Origin: an uncultured Pelagibacteraceae bacterium
GTDB taxonomy: Bacteria; Pseudomonadota; Alphaproteobacteria; Pelagibacterales; Pelagibacteraceae
NCBI GenBank assembly: GCA_902566365.1
Contig: CACFIH010000005.1
Location: forward strand, 1-64,000
Length of the DNA stretch: 64,000 nt
Direction: 5' to 3'
Positions within the stretch are counted from its first letter, which is position 1, and each line of letters begins with the position of its first letter. Both the position numbers and the translations under genes were made by a program. The notes beneath the pieces are model-generated. The model was not told the DNA's origin. It ran no database searches and was given only the letters and a program-made list of their open reading frames with translations. This document shows positions 1 through 9,170 of the stretch, one piece after another.

Positions 1-72
1 GAAAAGATTTTTCTTAATAAAGTGATGTTTAAAAATTTTATAAATGATTTTTTTAAATCCTATTCTGGATAA
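1..72 (+). CDS. possible C-terminal end of a truncated gene
   Basis: An open frame runs from the first base of the window to a TAA and encodes 23 residues ending in FKSYSG. It would converge on fumC and overlap its end by 13 bases, which fits the tail-to-tail packing seen elsewhere in this window. No domain can be recognised in so short a piece, and an open frame of this length occurs by chance. The call is a guess that the gene body lies to the left of the window. Confidence 0.25.
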   Translation, partial: EKIFLNKVMFKNFINDFFKSYSG

Positions 73-1448
73 ATCATTTTTTTTGGATCAACTATTTTAT
101 TATATTCCTTTTCTTTAATTAATCCTGATTTAAGAGCTTCAATTTTAAGTGTAGTCTTATTTTTTAAAGCTAACTTAGCTATTTTTGCAGCTTCATCATA
201 ACCAATTTTGGGAGCTAAAGCAGTTACTAACATCAAAGAATTGTCTAAATAGTATTTTATTTTATTTTTATCTGCTTTTAATCCTTTAATACAATAAAGA
301 GCAAAATTTTTTGAACTATCAGCTAATAGATCGATTGATTGAAGAATGTTGTGTGCAATTAATGGTTTGAATACGTTTAATTCAAAATGACCATGTGAAC
401 CTGCCATTGTAATACCATTGTGATTTCCAATTACTTTTACACAAACCATTGTAACAGCCTCAGATTGTGTTGGATTTACTTTGCCTGGCATAATTGACGA
501 ACCTGGCTCATTAGCTGGAAGAATTAGTTCACCATAACCTGCTCTTGGCCCTGAGCCTAAGAATCTTATATCATTAGCAATTTTCATTAAGCAAACTGCT
601 GTAGTATTTAATGTTCCAGAAAAGTTTACAATTTCATCATGCGCAGCAAGTGAGGCAAATTTATTTTTTGTTGGTTTGAATGGGATTTTAGTTAATTTTT
701 TGATTTCATTTATAATTTTTTTATCAAAACCCTTTTTACTGTTAATTCCAGTTCCAACAGCAGTCCCACCTTGAGCTAAAAAATAGATTTCATTTAAAGC
801 ATTTTTTATTCTCTTAATGCAATCATCAAGTTGAGCATGATATCCAGAAAATTCTTGACCCAAAGACAAGGGTGTAGCATCTTGAAGATGAGTTCTTCCA
901 ACTTTAATTATTTTTTTAAATTGAGATACTTTCTTTTTTAATTCTTTATTTAATAATTCCAATGAGGGTAATAAATTATTTTTAGTCTCAATAGCAATAG
1001 CTATATGCATTGCAGTAGGGAATACATCATTGGTTGATTGTGATTTATTTACATGGTCATTAGGGTGAACAGGTTTTTTAGATCCTTTTTTTCCACCTAA
1101 AATTTCAATAGCTCTATTAGCAATGACCTCATTTACATTCATATTAGTTTGAGTACCAGATCCAGTTTGCCAAACTTTTAGAGGGAAGTGTTCATTTAAT
1201 TTTCCTGATATCACTTCATTCGATGCCTTGATTATAGCTTTTGATAAATTGGGTAAAATTTGTTTTTCTCTTCCATGAACTATTGCAGCTGCTTTTTTAA
1301 TTATCGCAATAGATTTAATAAGAATCGGTCTCACAAAAAATTCTCCGATATCAAAATATTTTTTTGATCTCTGAGTAGACGCACCCCAATATTTATCATC
1401 TGGGACGCTTATTTTGCCAATACTATCGAATTCTTTTCTTAATTTCAT
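60..1448 (-). CDS. fumC: class II fumarate hydratase
   Basis: This enzyme interconverts fumarate and L-malate in the TCA cycle as a soluble, iron-free homotetramer. The 462-residue length is that of class II fumarases. The family signature GSSIMPGKVNP lies at residues 316-326 in the flexible active-site loop, GSGTQTNMN at 96-104 and GRTHLQD at 184-190, the last carrying the catalytic-pair histidine. It is transcribed alone. A 66-base gap separates it from the divergent pyrophosphohydrolase gene. Being iron-free and oxygen-stable, it suits an aerobic cell in iron-poor water (inference). Aspartase and argininosuccinate lyase share the fold, but the length and loop sequence favour fumarase. Confidence 0.96.
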   Translation of the reverse strand: MKLRKEFDSIGKISVPDDKYWGASTQRSKKYFDIGEFFVRPILIKSIAIIKKAAAIVHGREKQILPNLSKAIIKASNEVISGKLNEHFPLKVWQTGSGTQTNMNVNEVIANRAIEILGGKKGSKKPVHPNDHVNKSQSTNDVFPTAMHIAIAIETKNNLLPSLELLNKELKKKVSQFKKIIKVGRTHLQDATPLSLGQEFSGYHAQLDDCIKRIKNALNEIYFLAQGGTAVGTGINSKKGFDKKIINEIKKLTKIPFKPTKNKFASLAAHDEIVNFSGTLNTTAVCLMKIANDIRFLGSGPRAGYGELILPANEPGSSIMPGKVNPTQSEAVTMVCVKVIGNHNGITMAGSHGHFELNVFKPLIAHNILQSIDLLADSSKNFALYCIKGLKADKNKIKYYLDNSLMLVTALAPKIGYDEAAKIAKLALKNKTTLKIEALKSGLIKEKEYNKIVDPKKMIYPE

Positions 1449-1514
1449 GAATATTTTTTTTTAAAGTATATGTAATAGATATATATTAATTTTATTTAAA
1501 CTTACAGGAGCAAA

Positions 1515-1886
1515 ATGACAAATTTTGATAAAGTAGGAACTTTCATGAAAACTTTTGGGCAAGAAGTTAAAACAAAACCCTCTTTTAACACAGATAAAAT
1601 TAATAAACTTAGAATAGATCTAATTAAAGAGGAACTTACAGAACTTACAGAGGCAATGAACAATAAAGATTTATTAGAGGTAGCTGATGCACTGACTGAT
1701 ATTCTTTACGTTACTTATGGAGCAGGGCATGCTTTTGGTATTAATCTAGATAAATGTTTTGAAGAGGTTCAAAATTCAAACATGAGTAAATTAGATGAGA
1801 ATGGTAAGCCAATTTATAATGAGCATGGTAAAGTAATGAAAGGACCAAACTATTTTAAACCTGATTTATCAAAATTTGTAAGTTAA
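1515..1886 (+). CDS. MazG-like nucleotide pyrophosphohydrolase
   Basis: A 123-residue all-alpha protein with the metal-binding pattern of MazG / phosphoribosyl-ATP pyrophosphohydrolase-like enzymes. An E-E-x-x-E helix (KEELTELTEAM, about residues 38-48) is followed by an acidic helix ADALTDILYVTYG (about 58-70). Such enzymes cleave nucleoside triphosphates to monophosphate and pyrophosphate, often for pool sanitation. The exact substrate cannot be read from the sequence; a dUTP- or damaged-dNTP-type activity is possible. AGGAG lies 5 bases before the ATG. Its stop codon shares a TTAA with that of the convergent nadC. HisE is an alternative, but there is no his gene context here. Confidence 0.75.
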   Translation: MTNFDKVGTFMKTFGQEVKTKPSFNTDKINKLRIDLIKEELTELTEAMNNKDLLEVADALTDILYVTYGAGHAFGINLDKCFEEVQNSNMSKLDENGKPIYNEHGKVMKGPNYFKPDLSKFVS

Positions 1887-2716
1887 ATTTCTAATTTGAA
1901 ATCTATGGCTGGAGCGCTATGAGTAATGCTGCCAACAGAAATTCTGTTTACACCAGTTGCAGCAATTAATTTAACAGTTTTAAGATTTATATTGCCTGAA
2001 GCCTCAGTTTCATAATTTTTTTTTACAAGCTTTATACCCGCTCTTAGATTTTTAATAGTCATATTGTCAAATAAAATAGTATTGAATTTAAGCCCAATTA
2101 TTTCTTTTAATTGTTTTAAACTATCCACTTCAACAGTAATTTTTTTTCCTCTCTTGTTTTTTATGGCTAATGAAACTAATTCTCTTAAATTTGAACTGGC
2201 AATATGATTATCTTTAATTAAAAACTCATCACTTAAATTGAATCTGTGATTAGTGCCACCACCTAATCTCACTGCATATTTTTGAATAACTCTATAATTT
2301 GGGATAGTTTTTCTAGTACAACAAATTTTACATTTTTTTCCAGCTAGCTTAACAAACTGATTTGTTTTTGTGGCTATACCAGAAATATGAGACAAAAAAT
2401 TTAAAGCAACTCTTTCAGCAACCAATATTGAGCTAGCTTTACCTTTGATGATCGCTATCACAGAATTTTTTTTGACTGAAGAACCGTCTCTTTTTTTTAA
2501 TATGAATTTAATTTTTTTGTCAACTTGATTAAAAGTATGTTTTGTAAACAATAAACCCGCAACTATCGCTTTTTGATTAGATATTAATTTTGCGGTTATA
2601 ATTTCATTTTTATTTAGTAAGTTAGTTGTTATATCTCCATCTGGATATAAATCTTCAGCTAATGCAAGTTTGACTCTGTCTTTGATAAAAGTTTCACTTA
2701 ATCTAATTTTTGACAC
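1883..2716 (-). CDS. nadC: quinolinate phosphoribosyltransferase
   Basis: Decarboxylating enzyme that joins quinolinate with PRPP to make nicotinate mononucleotide, the step following NadA in de novo NAD synthesis. The 277-residue length fits the family. CCTRKTIPNYRVIQKYAV (around residues 132-149) and the GGGTNHRFNLSDEFLIKDNH block carry the conserved Arg/His/Lys residues that bind quinolinate and PRPP. The C-terminal part ends the barrel with SVGSITHSAPAIDFKLEI. It lies 6 bases after nadA and is clearly co-transcribed. No nadB is present in the window, so iminoaspartate must come from a gene elsewhere. Confidence 0.95.
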   Translation of the reverse strand: MSKIRLSETFIKDRVKLALAEDLYPDGDITTNLLNKNEIITAKLISNQKAIVAGLLFTKHTFNQVDKKIKFILKKRDGSSVKKNSVIAIIKGKASSILVAERVALNFLSHISGIATKTNQFVKLAGKKCKICCTRKTIPNYRVIQKYAVRLGGGTNHRFNLSDEFLIKDNHIASSNLRELVSLAIKNKRGKKITVEVDSLKQLKEIIGLKFNTILFDNMTIKNLRAGIKLVKKNYETEASGNINLKTVKLIAATGVNRISVGSITHSAPAIDFKLEI

Positions 2717-2722
2717 GAAGTT

Positions 2723-3727
2723 TTATCTACCAATAGTAACCATTTTTTCTACTGATAATCTTGCCTTGTTAATTGTCTCTTGATCCATAATGATTTCACC
2801 TGTTTCATTTTCAAGACAATTTAAAATTTTAGGCAATGTAATTTTTTTCATATGTGGGCATAGATTACATGGTCTAATAAATTCCACATTTGGATTTTCT
2901 ACCTGAATATTATCACTCATTGAACATTCTGTTACCATCATAACTTTTTTTGGTTGATTATTTTTTACATAATTAATCATTCCAGACGTTGAACCTGCAA
3001 AGTCACTTGCCTTGATTACTTCTGGAGGACATTCTGGATGTGCAATAATTTTTATACCTGGATTATTTTTTCTAATATTAATTATTTCATTTTCATTAAA
3101 TTGGTCATGGACTATACAAATTCCTTTCCATGAAATAATTTCAACATCTGTTTGAGTGGCAACATATTTTGCGAGATAATCGTCAGGTAAGAAAATTACT
3201 TTTTTGACACCTAATGATTTTACAATTTTTACAGCATTAGCCGAGGTACAACATATGTCTGTCTCTGCTTTTACATCAGCAGAGGTGTTTACATATGAAA
3301 CAACAGGAACTCCAGGATATTTTTCTTTCAACAATCTTACATCTTTACCGGTAATTGATGATGACAAAGAGCAACCCGCGTTCATATCTGGTAATAAAAC
3401 TTTTTTATTTGGGCTCATTAATTTTGCGGTCTCAGCCATAAAATGGACTCCTGCCATCACAATTATATCAGCTGAGGTTTTTGAAGCCTCCACTGCAAGC
3501 GCTAAAGAGTCAGCAGAGAAATCTGCAATACCATGATAGATTTCTGGAGTTTGATAGTTGTGAGCAAGGATGACTGCATTTTTTTCTTTTTTAAGTTTAT
3601 TAATTTTATGAATATAAGGAGCATGTACTGACCATTCAATCTCAGGCATTACCTTTGATATTTTTTGATAAATAGGATCAGTTGCTTTTTTTACTTCTTG
3701 ATTAAATTCCATATTAAAATTTATCAA
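2723..3727 (-). CDS. nadA: quinolinate synthase A
   Basis: Fe-S enzyme that condenses iminoaspartate with dihydroxyacetone phosphate to quinolinate. At 334 residues it matches the family. The three cysteines that hold the catalytic [4Fe-4S] cluster are visible in the contexts NAGCSLSSS, HPECPPEV and CNLCPHMK. VILAHNYQTPEI near residue 53 and SADSLALA are typical of the first domain. First gene of a nadA-nadC operon; tRNA-Leu lies head-to-head upstream about 40 bases away. The start used gives MINFNMEFNQE; the methionine at residue 6 is an alternative. Confidence 0.96.
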   Translation of the reverse strand: MINFNMEFNQEVKKATDPIYQKISKVMPEIEWSVHAPYIHKINKLKKEKNAVILAHNYQTPEIYHGIADFSADSLALAVEASKTSADIIVMAGVHFMAETAKLMSPNKKVLLPDMNAGCSLSSSITGKDVRLLKEKYPGVPVVSYVNTSADVKAETDICCTSANAVKIVKSLGVKKVIFLPDDYLAKYVATQTDVEIISWKGICIVHDQFNENEIINIRKNNPGIKIIAHPECPPEVIKASDFAGSTSGMINYVKNNQPKKVMMVTECSMSDNIQVENPNVEFIRPCNLCPHMKKITLPKILNCLENETGEIIMDQETINKARLSVEKMVTIGR

Positions 3728-3768
3728 TTTGAAACCTACTTGTCATTGATTTATTGTGGGTCATATTT

Positions 3769-3854
3769 GCGGCTATGCTGAAATTGGTAGACAGGCACGG
3801 TTGAGGGCCGTGTGGACCTAGTCCATGAGAGTTCGAGTCTCTCTAGCCGCACCA
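3769..3854 (+). tRNA. tRNA-Leu (anticodon GAG)
   Basis: A complete class II tRNA with encoded CCA end. The acceptor stem GCGGCTA pairs with TAGCCGC, followed by the discriminator A and CCA. The anticodon arm CACGG-TTGAGGG-CCGTG places GAG at 3803-3805, reading CUC and CUU codons. A short variable arm (TGGACCTAGTCCA) and the T arm GAGAGTTCGAGTCTCTC follow. The long variable arm agrees with leucine identity. It is the only tRNA gene I find in the window. Confidence 0.97.
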
Positions 3855-3883
3855 AACCCATCTTAAATTATCTAATTATTCAT

Positions 3884-4528
3884 CTAATATCTTAAAATTG
3901 ATGCGAATCTATTCAACTTAATTTCAATTTTTAACTTTTTTTCTTTTACTATTTTGTCTACAGCTGTTTTTACTCCCTTAGCTTCTTTGTGACCATAATC
4001 GTCACAAAGTATATAGCAATTTTTTTTTGTATTTTCTAAAAGATGATTAAGTTCAAAGTAAACAGTATCAAAACTATGTCCACCATCTACATAAACCATA
4101 TCAAAGATACTTAAATCAATATCTTTTAATGTATTTTTAGTATCTCCTTTAATTAAGGTTATATTTTTTTCAAACTTTTCTAAAAATTTTTTTACACTTT
4201 TTTCTGAATTTAATTGTTCTTTTTTAATTATATTATAATAGATATGCTTAAGTGGATTTGAGAATTTTTGTTTATTTTTTCTTACTGTAAATGGAGCTAT
4301 TTCATTTTCATTTTCAAAATTGTAATCCTCAAATAGATCTAATCCAAAATATTTAAAATCATCATTGTAAATTTGGAATAAATATTCACAGATGTTTCTG
4401 GCATTTACTCCAGTGTAAACTCCAATTTCTAAAAAATTTTTTGGTTTAATTTTTTCAACAATTTTAAGAAATTCATTTCCCTGAATATCCATGGAAGATA
4501 TTCTCCAAAATTTTTTATATTTAATCAT
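3884..4528 (-). CDS. class I SAM-dependent methyltransferase, substrate unknown
   Basis: A 214-residue Rossmann-type methyltransferase. Motif I is FLEIGVYTGVNA (residues 32-43). A later acidic strand, VYVDGGHSFDTV, resembles the Methyltransf_24 / cephalosporin-hydroxylase-like group, in which DxGHSY-type motifs bind a metal or shape the active site. These families modify small molecules or sugars. Nothing in the neighbourhood (a tRNA and ygfZ) gives a substrate. The start could also be the methionine at residue 13, which would remove the basic segment at the N terminus. The function beyond methyl transfer is unknown. Confidence 0.65.
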   Translation of the reverse strand: MIKYKKFWRISSMDIQGNEFLKIVEKIKPKNFLEIGVYTGVNARNICEYLFQIYNDDFKYFGLDLFEDYNFENENEIAPFTVRKNKQKFSNPLKHIYYNIIKKEQLNSEKSVKKFLEKFEKNITLIKGDTKNTLKDIDLSIFDMVYVDGGHSFDTVYFELNHLLENTKKNCYILCDDYGHKEAKGVKTAVDKIVKEKKLKIEIKLNRFASILRY

Positions 4529-4546
4529 CTATTAGAATAGTATCTA

Positions 4547-5434
4547 TTATAACTTTAACCACTCGGGTATAAAAATTTTTAAAGATCCATTTTGAGTTTT
4601 AAATATTACATCTTTTTTAAATTTTTCATTTGAATACTTAATTAATGCAAAAGGATATTCCTCATTAATTAACACTTTTCCAATTTCAATATTATCTGAG
4701 TATATTGTTTCATCTTCATTTAGTTTTCCATCTATAATTTCTATTGGCAATAATCTCTTTGAAAGTTTATTTTTTAATTTTATTCTTGCGGTGTTTTCTT
4801 GGCCAACGTAGCAACCTTTTTTGAAGTCAATACCATTTAGTTCTTCAAAATTACACTCAATTCCAAATAATTTATTTTTTAATTTATTTAAGTTTTTTGG
4901 AACGATACCAAGTTTGTGGCTACGACTATAATAATTCTCAATTTTATCATTTTTTAAATTGAGTTTTTTTAAAGATAAATAAAGTTTTTCTAAATTTATT
5001 ATTAATCTAGCACCTAAATATTTATTTCTAGGGTCTAGTAAAATTGGATCTTCTCTGAATTTAAAAGTAAAACCTAGAATATCTTTTGAGCCTGCAATAG
5101 TTAGATATTTTTCATATCCAAAACTAGCGACCACAAATTCATTACTTAAGTTCAGAATTTCTACTTTTGATCTGATTTTATATAAATTGAGTTGATTAAA
5201 TATTTCTTTAGATTGAGATTTTTCACAGTCAATAAAGTAACCTGATTTATGTTTTACAATTATTAATTCATATAAAAATTTTCCTTGTGGAGTTAATAAA
5301 GAAGCAAAGCAACTGGAACTATCAGAGACCTTATTTATGTCATTGCTAATCAGATTTTGAAGAAAATCTTTTGCATCTGAGCCACTTATATAAAGTATGG
5401 CTCTATCTTCTAATATAAAAACACCATTATTCAT
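4547..5434 (-). CDS. ygfZ: YgfZ-like folate-binding Fe-S maintenance protein
   Basis: A 295-residue relative of GcvT that uses tetrahydrofolate to help maintain certain Fe-S enzymes. The diagnostic motif KGCYVGQE, with its essential cysteine, is followed by R-I-K-L-K-N-K-L-S-K-R. The N terminus FLQNLISNDI is the typical folate-fold opening. A longer frame begins at 5497, but it would run into the divergent pyrC. Its extra residues (MIIRSNICKKSYYIKIK...) are unlike the family, so the internal ATG giving MNNGVFILEDRAIL is chosen. This leaves a 43-base divergent promoter region. No Shine-Dalgarno sequence is visible. Confidence 0.88.
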   Translation of the reverse strand: MNNGVFILEDRAILYISGSDAKDFLQNLISNDINKVSDSSSCFASLLTPQGKFLYELIIVKHKSGYFIDCEKSQSKEIFNQLNLYKIRSKVEILNLSNEFVVASFGYEKYLTIAGSKDILGFTFKFREDPILLDPRNKYLGARLIINLEKLYLSLKKLNLKNDKIENYYSRSHKLGIVPKNLNKLKNKLFGIECNFEELNGIDFKKGCYVGQENTARIKLKNKLSKRLLPIEIIDGKLNEDETIYSDNIEIGKVLINEEYPFALIKYSNEKFKKDVIFKTQNGSLKIFIPEWLKL

Positions 5435-5477
5435 ATTTGATTGATATTTAATTTTAATATAATAACTTTTTTTACAA

Positions 5478-6785
5478 ATGTTAGATCTAATAATCAAAAA
5501 TGGACAATGTTATATTAATGGGGAGTTAAAACATAAAGATATTGCTGTTAAAAATGGGAAAATATTAAAAATAGGTGAGATAACGGAAGAGGCAAAAGAA
5601 GTTTATGATGCAAAAGATCAAACTGTATTGCCAGGATGTATAGATACTCAAACTCATTTTAGAGAACCTGGTTCGACAGATACAGAAGATCTTTATTCTG
5701 GAAGTAGAGCAGCTGTTGTTGGAGGTATAACAGCAGTATTCGAAATGCCAAATACAAATCCTCCAACATCAAATATAAAAGAATTTCAAAGAAAATTAGA
5801 TCTTGCAAAAAAAAGGATGTATTGCAATTACGCTTTTTATTTTGGCGCAACAGCAGACAACGTAAATCAATTAGCGGAATTAAAAGATTTAGAAGGATGC
5901 TGTGGTATAAAATTATTTGCTGGTTCTTCAACTGGCAATCTATTAGTAGCAGAAGAAAAAGATATTGATAAAGTATTCGAAAATTGTTCAAAAGTTGTTG
6001 CAGTTCACTCAGAAGATGAGGAAGTTTTAAATAAGAATAAAAAACTAATCAAAAATGGAGATGTACACTCACATCCTATTTGGAGAAGTGAAGAGTGCGC
6101 AATGTCTTCCACAAGAAGAATAGTTAGACTTGCCGAAAAGTATAATAAGAAAGCTCATGTGCTTCACATTACAACAAAACAAGAGATTGATTTTTTATCT
6201 CAACACAAAGGAAATATTACTTTTGAGATTACTCCACAACATTTAACAATTTATGCACCAGATTGTTATGACAGACTTGGAACATACGCACAAATGAATC
6301 CTCCTATAAGAGACAAATCCCATTATGATAGATTATGGTATGCTGTGAAAAATAACTTAAATGATACTATCGGATCAGATCATGCTCCACATTTGAGGGT
6401 AAATAAAGATAAAGAATATCCAAACTCTCCATCAGGTATGCCAGGTGTTCAAACTCTTATGCCTGTAATGTTAAATCATGTCAATGATAAAAAATTATCA
6501 CTTAGACAACTAATAAATCTTGTGTGTGAAAATCCAGTTAAAATTTTTGGAATTCAGAATAAAGGATTTATTAAAGAAGGTTATGATGCTGATTTTACAA
6601 TTGTAGACATGAATAAAGAAATTCTCATTAAAAATGAAAATATTGAAAGTAAGTGTGGATGGTCGCCTTTCAATGGAGTTAAGTTTAAGGGAACACCAGT
6701 AGCAACCATAATTGCAGGTTTAATAAAAATGAAAGATGGTAAAATTTTAGGTGAACCTGAAGGTACCCCATTAAAATTTAATTAA
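5478..6785 (+). CDS. pyrC: dihydroorotase
   Basis: Zinc amidohydrolase that closes carbamoyl-aspartate to dihydroorotate, the third step of pyrimidine synthesis. Its 435 residues fit the long class I type. The metal-binding opening reads IDTQTHFREPG, so the first histidine of the usual H-x-H is a glutamine. From memory, this DTQxHFREPG form is common in alphaproteobacterial members. Later metal and substrate residues are seen in VAVHSED, HVLHIT, EITPQHL and GSDHAPH. The other pyr genes are not nearby. It runs tail-to-tail into the SMR gene with an 8-base overlap. Confidence 0.92.
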   Translation: MLDLIIKNGQCYINGELKHKDIAVKNGKILKIGEITEEAKEVYDAKDQTVLPGCIDTQTHFREPGSTDTEDLYSGSRAAVVGGITAVFEMPNTNPPTSNIKEFQRKLDLAKKRMYCNYAFYFGATADNVNQLAELKDLEGCCGIKLFAGSSTGNLLVAEEKDIDKVFENCSKVVAVHSEDEEVLNKNKKLIKNGDVHSHPIWRSEECAMSSTRRIVRLAEKYNKKAHVLHITTKQEIDFLSQHKGNITFEITPQHLTIYAPDCYDRLGTYAQMNPPIRDKSHYDRLWYAVKNNLNDTIGSDHAPHLRVNKDKEYPNSPSGMPGVQTLMPVMLNHVNDKKLSLRQLINLVCENPVKIFGIQNKGFIKEGYDADFTIVDMNKEILIKNENIESKCGWSPFNGVKFKGTPVATIIAGLIKMKDGKILGEPEGTPLKFN

Positions 6786-7110
6786 TTTTTCCAGCAAAAC
6801 TATTTACTAGTACTACTCCAATAACAATCAAAAATAATCCTGCTACAGCTTGCCAAGCTAAAGTTTGTTTGAAGAAGAAATAACCAAGTATAGCTATTGT
6901 AAAAACGCCCAATCCACTCCATGTAGCATACACAATTGCAATCGGAAGCTTATCCATTACAAAGGTCATTAAATAGAAAGATACAAGATAGAATATTGTC
7001 AGACAAATTGTTGGAATAATTTTTGTAAAATTTTGTGATACTGGCAATAACATTGTTCCAGCTACCTCGCAAAATATAGCGATTAGTAAAAAAGAATATG
7101 TTTTAACCAT
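6778..7110 (-). CDS. small multidrug resistance (SMR) family transporter
   Basis: A 110-residue, four-helix inner-membrane protein of the EmrE/QacE type that works as an antiparallel dimer exchanging protons for cationic compounds. The key membrane glutamate is in helix 1 (IFCEVAGT, E15), and YATWSGLG in helix 3 carries the conserved tryptophan and glycines. It overlaps prpE by 8 bases at its start, so the two are co-transcribed. The physiological substrate is unknown. Members range from drug export to guanidinium or polyamine export (Gdx/MdtIJ subtypes), and the sequence alone does not settle the subtype. Confidence 0.9.
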   Translation of the reverse strand: MVKTYSFLLIAIFCEVAGTMLLPVSQNFTKIIPTICLTIFYLVSFYLMTFVMDKLPIAIVYATWSGLGVFTIAILGYFFFKQTLAWQAVAGLFLIVIGVVLVNSFAGKIN

Positions 7111-9004
7111 TATTTAGTATCTTATTATTTATTAAGTCTTGTTTTATTTCATCTAGAATAACAGGGTCATCAATAGTTGGAGGCATCTTATACTCAACAT
7201 TATCGGCGATTTTTCTAATTGTTCCTCTTAAAATTTTACCTGATCTCGTTTTTGGAAGTCTTTTTATCACTATTGCAACTTTAAAAGCAGCAACTGGTCC
7301 AATTTTATCTCTAACCATTTGAACACATTCTTTAGAGATTGTTTCATTATCTTTATCAACACCGGCTTTTAAAACAATTAAACCTATGGGTAATTGTCCT
7401 TTTAGTTTATCAGCAATTCCTAGCACTGCACACTCTGCAACAGATTGGTGCTCAGATAATACCTCTTCAATTGCACCAGTAGATAATCTGTGTCCAGCAA
7501 CATTTATAATGTCATCAGTTCTAGACATGATCCAGATATATCCGTCTTCATCAATGTGTCCTGCATCGTAAGTTTGATAATAGCCTTCATAATTAGACAT
7601 GTAGTTTTCTTTATATCTTTTATCTGCATTCCAAAGAGTTGGAAAAGTTCCAGGTGGCAAAGGTAATTTTACAACTATATCTCCCATTTCATTTGGTTTA
7701 GCTAAAGTTTGATCAGATTTAATAATTTTTACATCATAACCAGGCACTGCTTTACAAGCTGAGCCGTATTTTGTTTTCATCATTTCAATACCAGTACAAT
7801 TTGAACTAATCGCCCAACTTGTCTCTGTTTGCCACCAATGATCAATTACTGGAACTTTCAATAAATTCTCTGCCCACTTAATTGTATCTGGATCAGCTCG
7901 TTCACCTGCAAGAAAGAGACTTTCAAATTTACTCAAATCATATTTTGAAAAAAACTTACCTTCTGGATCCTCTTTTTTAATAGCCCTAAAGGCTGTTGGT
8001 GCAGTAAATAAAGATTTAACTTTATAATCAGAAATAATTTTCCAAAAAGCTCCCGCATCAGGTGTGCCTACAGGTTTACCTTCAAACAAAACAGTGGTGC
8101 ATCCTTTAAATAAAGGTGCATAAACAATATAAGAGTGACCAACGATCCAACCAATATCGCTAGCTGACCACCAAATATCATCCTCACAAATATTATAAAT
8201 ATTTTTCATCGTCCATTTTAATGCAACAATATGACCCCCAATGTCTCTCACAATACCTTTGGGTGTGCCTGTAGTACCTGATGTGTAAAGAATGTAAGCA
8301 AATTCATTGGAATTCATTTCAACACAATCTGCATCTTTAGCATTTGTATGAACCTCATCCCAACTTATCTCCTTTGGTGCATTTAATTTAACCTCATGAC
8401 CTTTCCTTTGAAACAAAATCATCTTACTAATCTTATGTTGAGCTTGTTTAATTGCTTCATCTACTAGTGGTTTGTATTCAACAGTTCTTCCAGGTTCAAA
8501 CCCACAAGAGGCAGTAACTAAAAGTTTAGCTTTACTATCATCAATTCTACTTGCAAGTTCATTTGAAGCAAATCCACCAAACACAACTGAATGTATTGCC
8601 CCAATTCTTGCACACGCCAACATAGCCACAACAGCTTCTGGTATCATTGGCATGTAAATAATAACTCGATCACCTTTATTTACACCTTGTTCTTTAAGTG
8701 CACCTGCAAATTTTGATACTTTTGATCTTAATTCTTTATAAGTAAATTTGCTTTTGTTTCCCGTGATAGGACTATCATAGATTAAAGCAGTTTTATCTCC
8801 TTTTCCTTGATCAATATGGATATCTAATGCGTTGTAACATGTATTTGTTACCCCATCTTCATACCATTTATAAAAAGGAGGATTAGATTTATTTAAAATT
8901 TTATTTGGTTTTTTAAACCAGAAGATATCTTGTGCTGCATCTTTCCAGAATTCTTCAGGATTTTTTATAGATTTTCGATAAATTTCGTTAAATTTGTCTG
9001 ACAT
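7103..9004 (-). CDS. prpE: propionyl-CoA synthetase (acetyl-CoA synthetase family)
   Basis: AMP-forming acyl-CoA ligase of 633 residues. The P-loop-like AMP motif YILYTSGTTGTPKG lies near residues 237-250. The A8 hinge and the C-terminal catalytic lysine motif KTRSGKILRG lie near 600-609. GVTNTCYNALDIH near residues 52-64 is characteristic of PrpE more than of AcsA. It would activate propionate, and probably acetate, for the methylcitrate or methylmalonyl route. It is divergent from proteorhodopsin across the longest gap in the window and leads a two-gene operon with the SMR transporter. AcsA is the alternative, which would change the preferred substrate only. Confidence 0.88.
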   Translation of the reverse strand: MSDKFNEIYRKSIKNPEEFWKDAAQDIFWFKKPNKILNKSNPPFYKWYEDGVTNTCYNALDIHIDQGKGDKTALIYDSPITGNKSKFTYKELRSKVSKFAGALKEQGVNKGDRVIIYMPMIPEAVVAMLACARIGAIHSVVFGGFASNELASRIDDSKAKLLVTASCGFEPGRTVEYKPLVDEAIKQAQHKISKMILFQRKGHEVKLNAPKEISWDEVHTNAKDADCVEMNSNEFAYILYTSGTTGTPKGIVRDIGGHIVALKWTMKNIYNICEDDIWWSASDIGWIVGHSYIVYAPLFKGCTTVLFEGKPVGTPDAGAFWKIISDYKVKSLFTAPTAFRAIKKEDPEGKFFSKYDLSKFESLFLAGERADPDTIKWAENLLKVPVIDHWWQTETSWAISSNCTGIEMMKTKYGSACKAVPGYDVKIIKSDQTLAKPNEMGDIVVKLPLPPGTFPTLWNADKRYKENYMSNYEGYYQTYDAGHIDEDGYIWIMSRTDDIINVAGHRLSTGAIEEVLSEHQSVAECAVLGIADKLKGQLPIGLIVLKAGVDKDNETISKECVQMVRDKIGPVAAFKVAIVIKRLPKTRSGKILRGTIRKIADNVEYKMPPTIDDPVILDEIKQDLINNKILNNG

Positions 9005-9151
9005 AGGTTTATCGATTCGATAGTGCCTTTTTTATTGATAATTAAATTATAAATTGTATTTAATTTTAAAAAGTCAGTAAAATCAATGGAAATTAATGAC
9101 AATTAAGTCTTCAATAATCTCCTTTAATTTGGTATCTAACGCACAACTTTG

Positions 9152-9169
9152 GCTTAGGGAAGCCTAAGC
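9152..9169 (+). promoter_or_regulatory. hairpin in the proteorhodopsin leader
   Basis: A 7-bp stem GCTTAGG / CCTAAGC closes a GAAG tetraloop. It has relatively GC-rich pairing in a very AT-rich gap, and ends 51 bases before the proteorhodopsin ATG. A shorter register (GGCTT/AAGCC) is mutually exclusive. It could stabilise the mRNA 5' end or be a protein site. No transcription start is known from the sequence, so its presence in the mRNA is an inference. Confidence 0.45.
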
Positions 9170-9170
9170 T

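Noticed and set aside
3204-3536. 110-codon frame opposite nadA
   Set aside because: Lies wholly within nadA on the other strand, with low-complexity Thr/Ala/Ser content; nadA has all its Fe-S cysteines, so this is a shadow.
5435-5497. 21-residue N-terminal extension of YgfZ
   Set aside because: Would overlap the divergent pyrC start, is not family-like, and the internal ATG restores the normal start.
9095-9120. possible promoter ATGACA ... TAATCT ahead of proteorhodopsin
   Set aside because: The spacer is 13 bases, too short for a sigma-70 promoter, and nothing else supports it.
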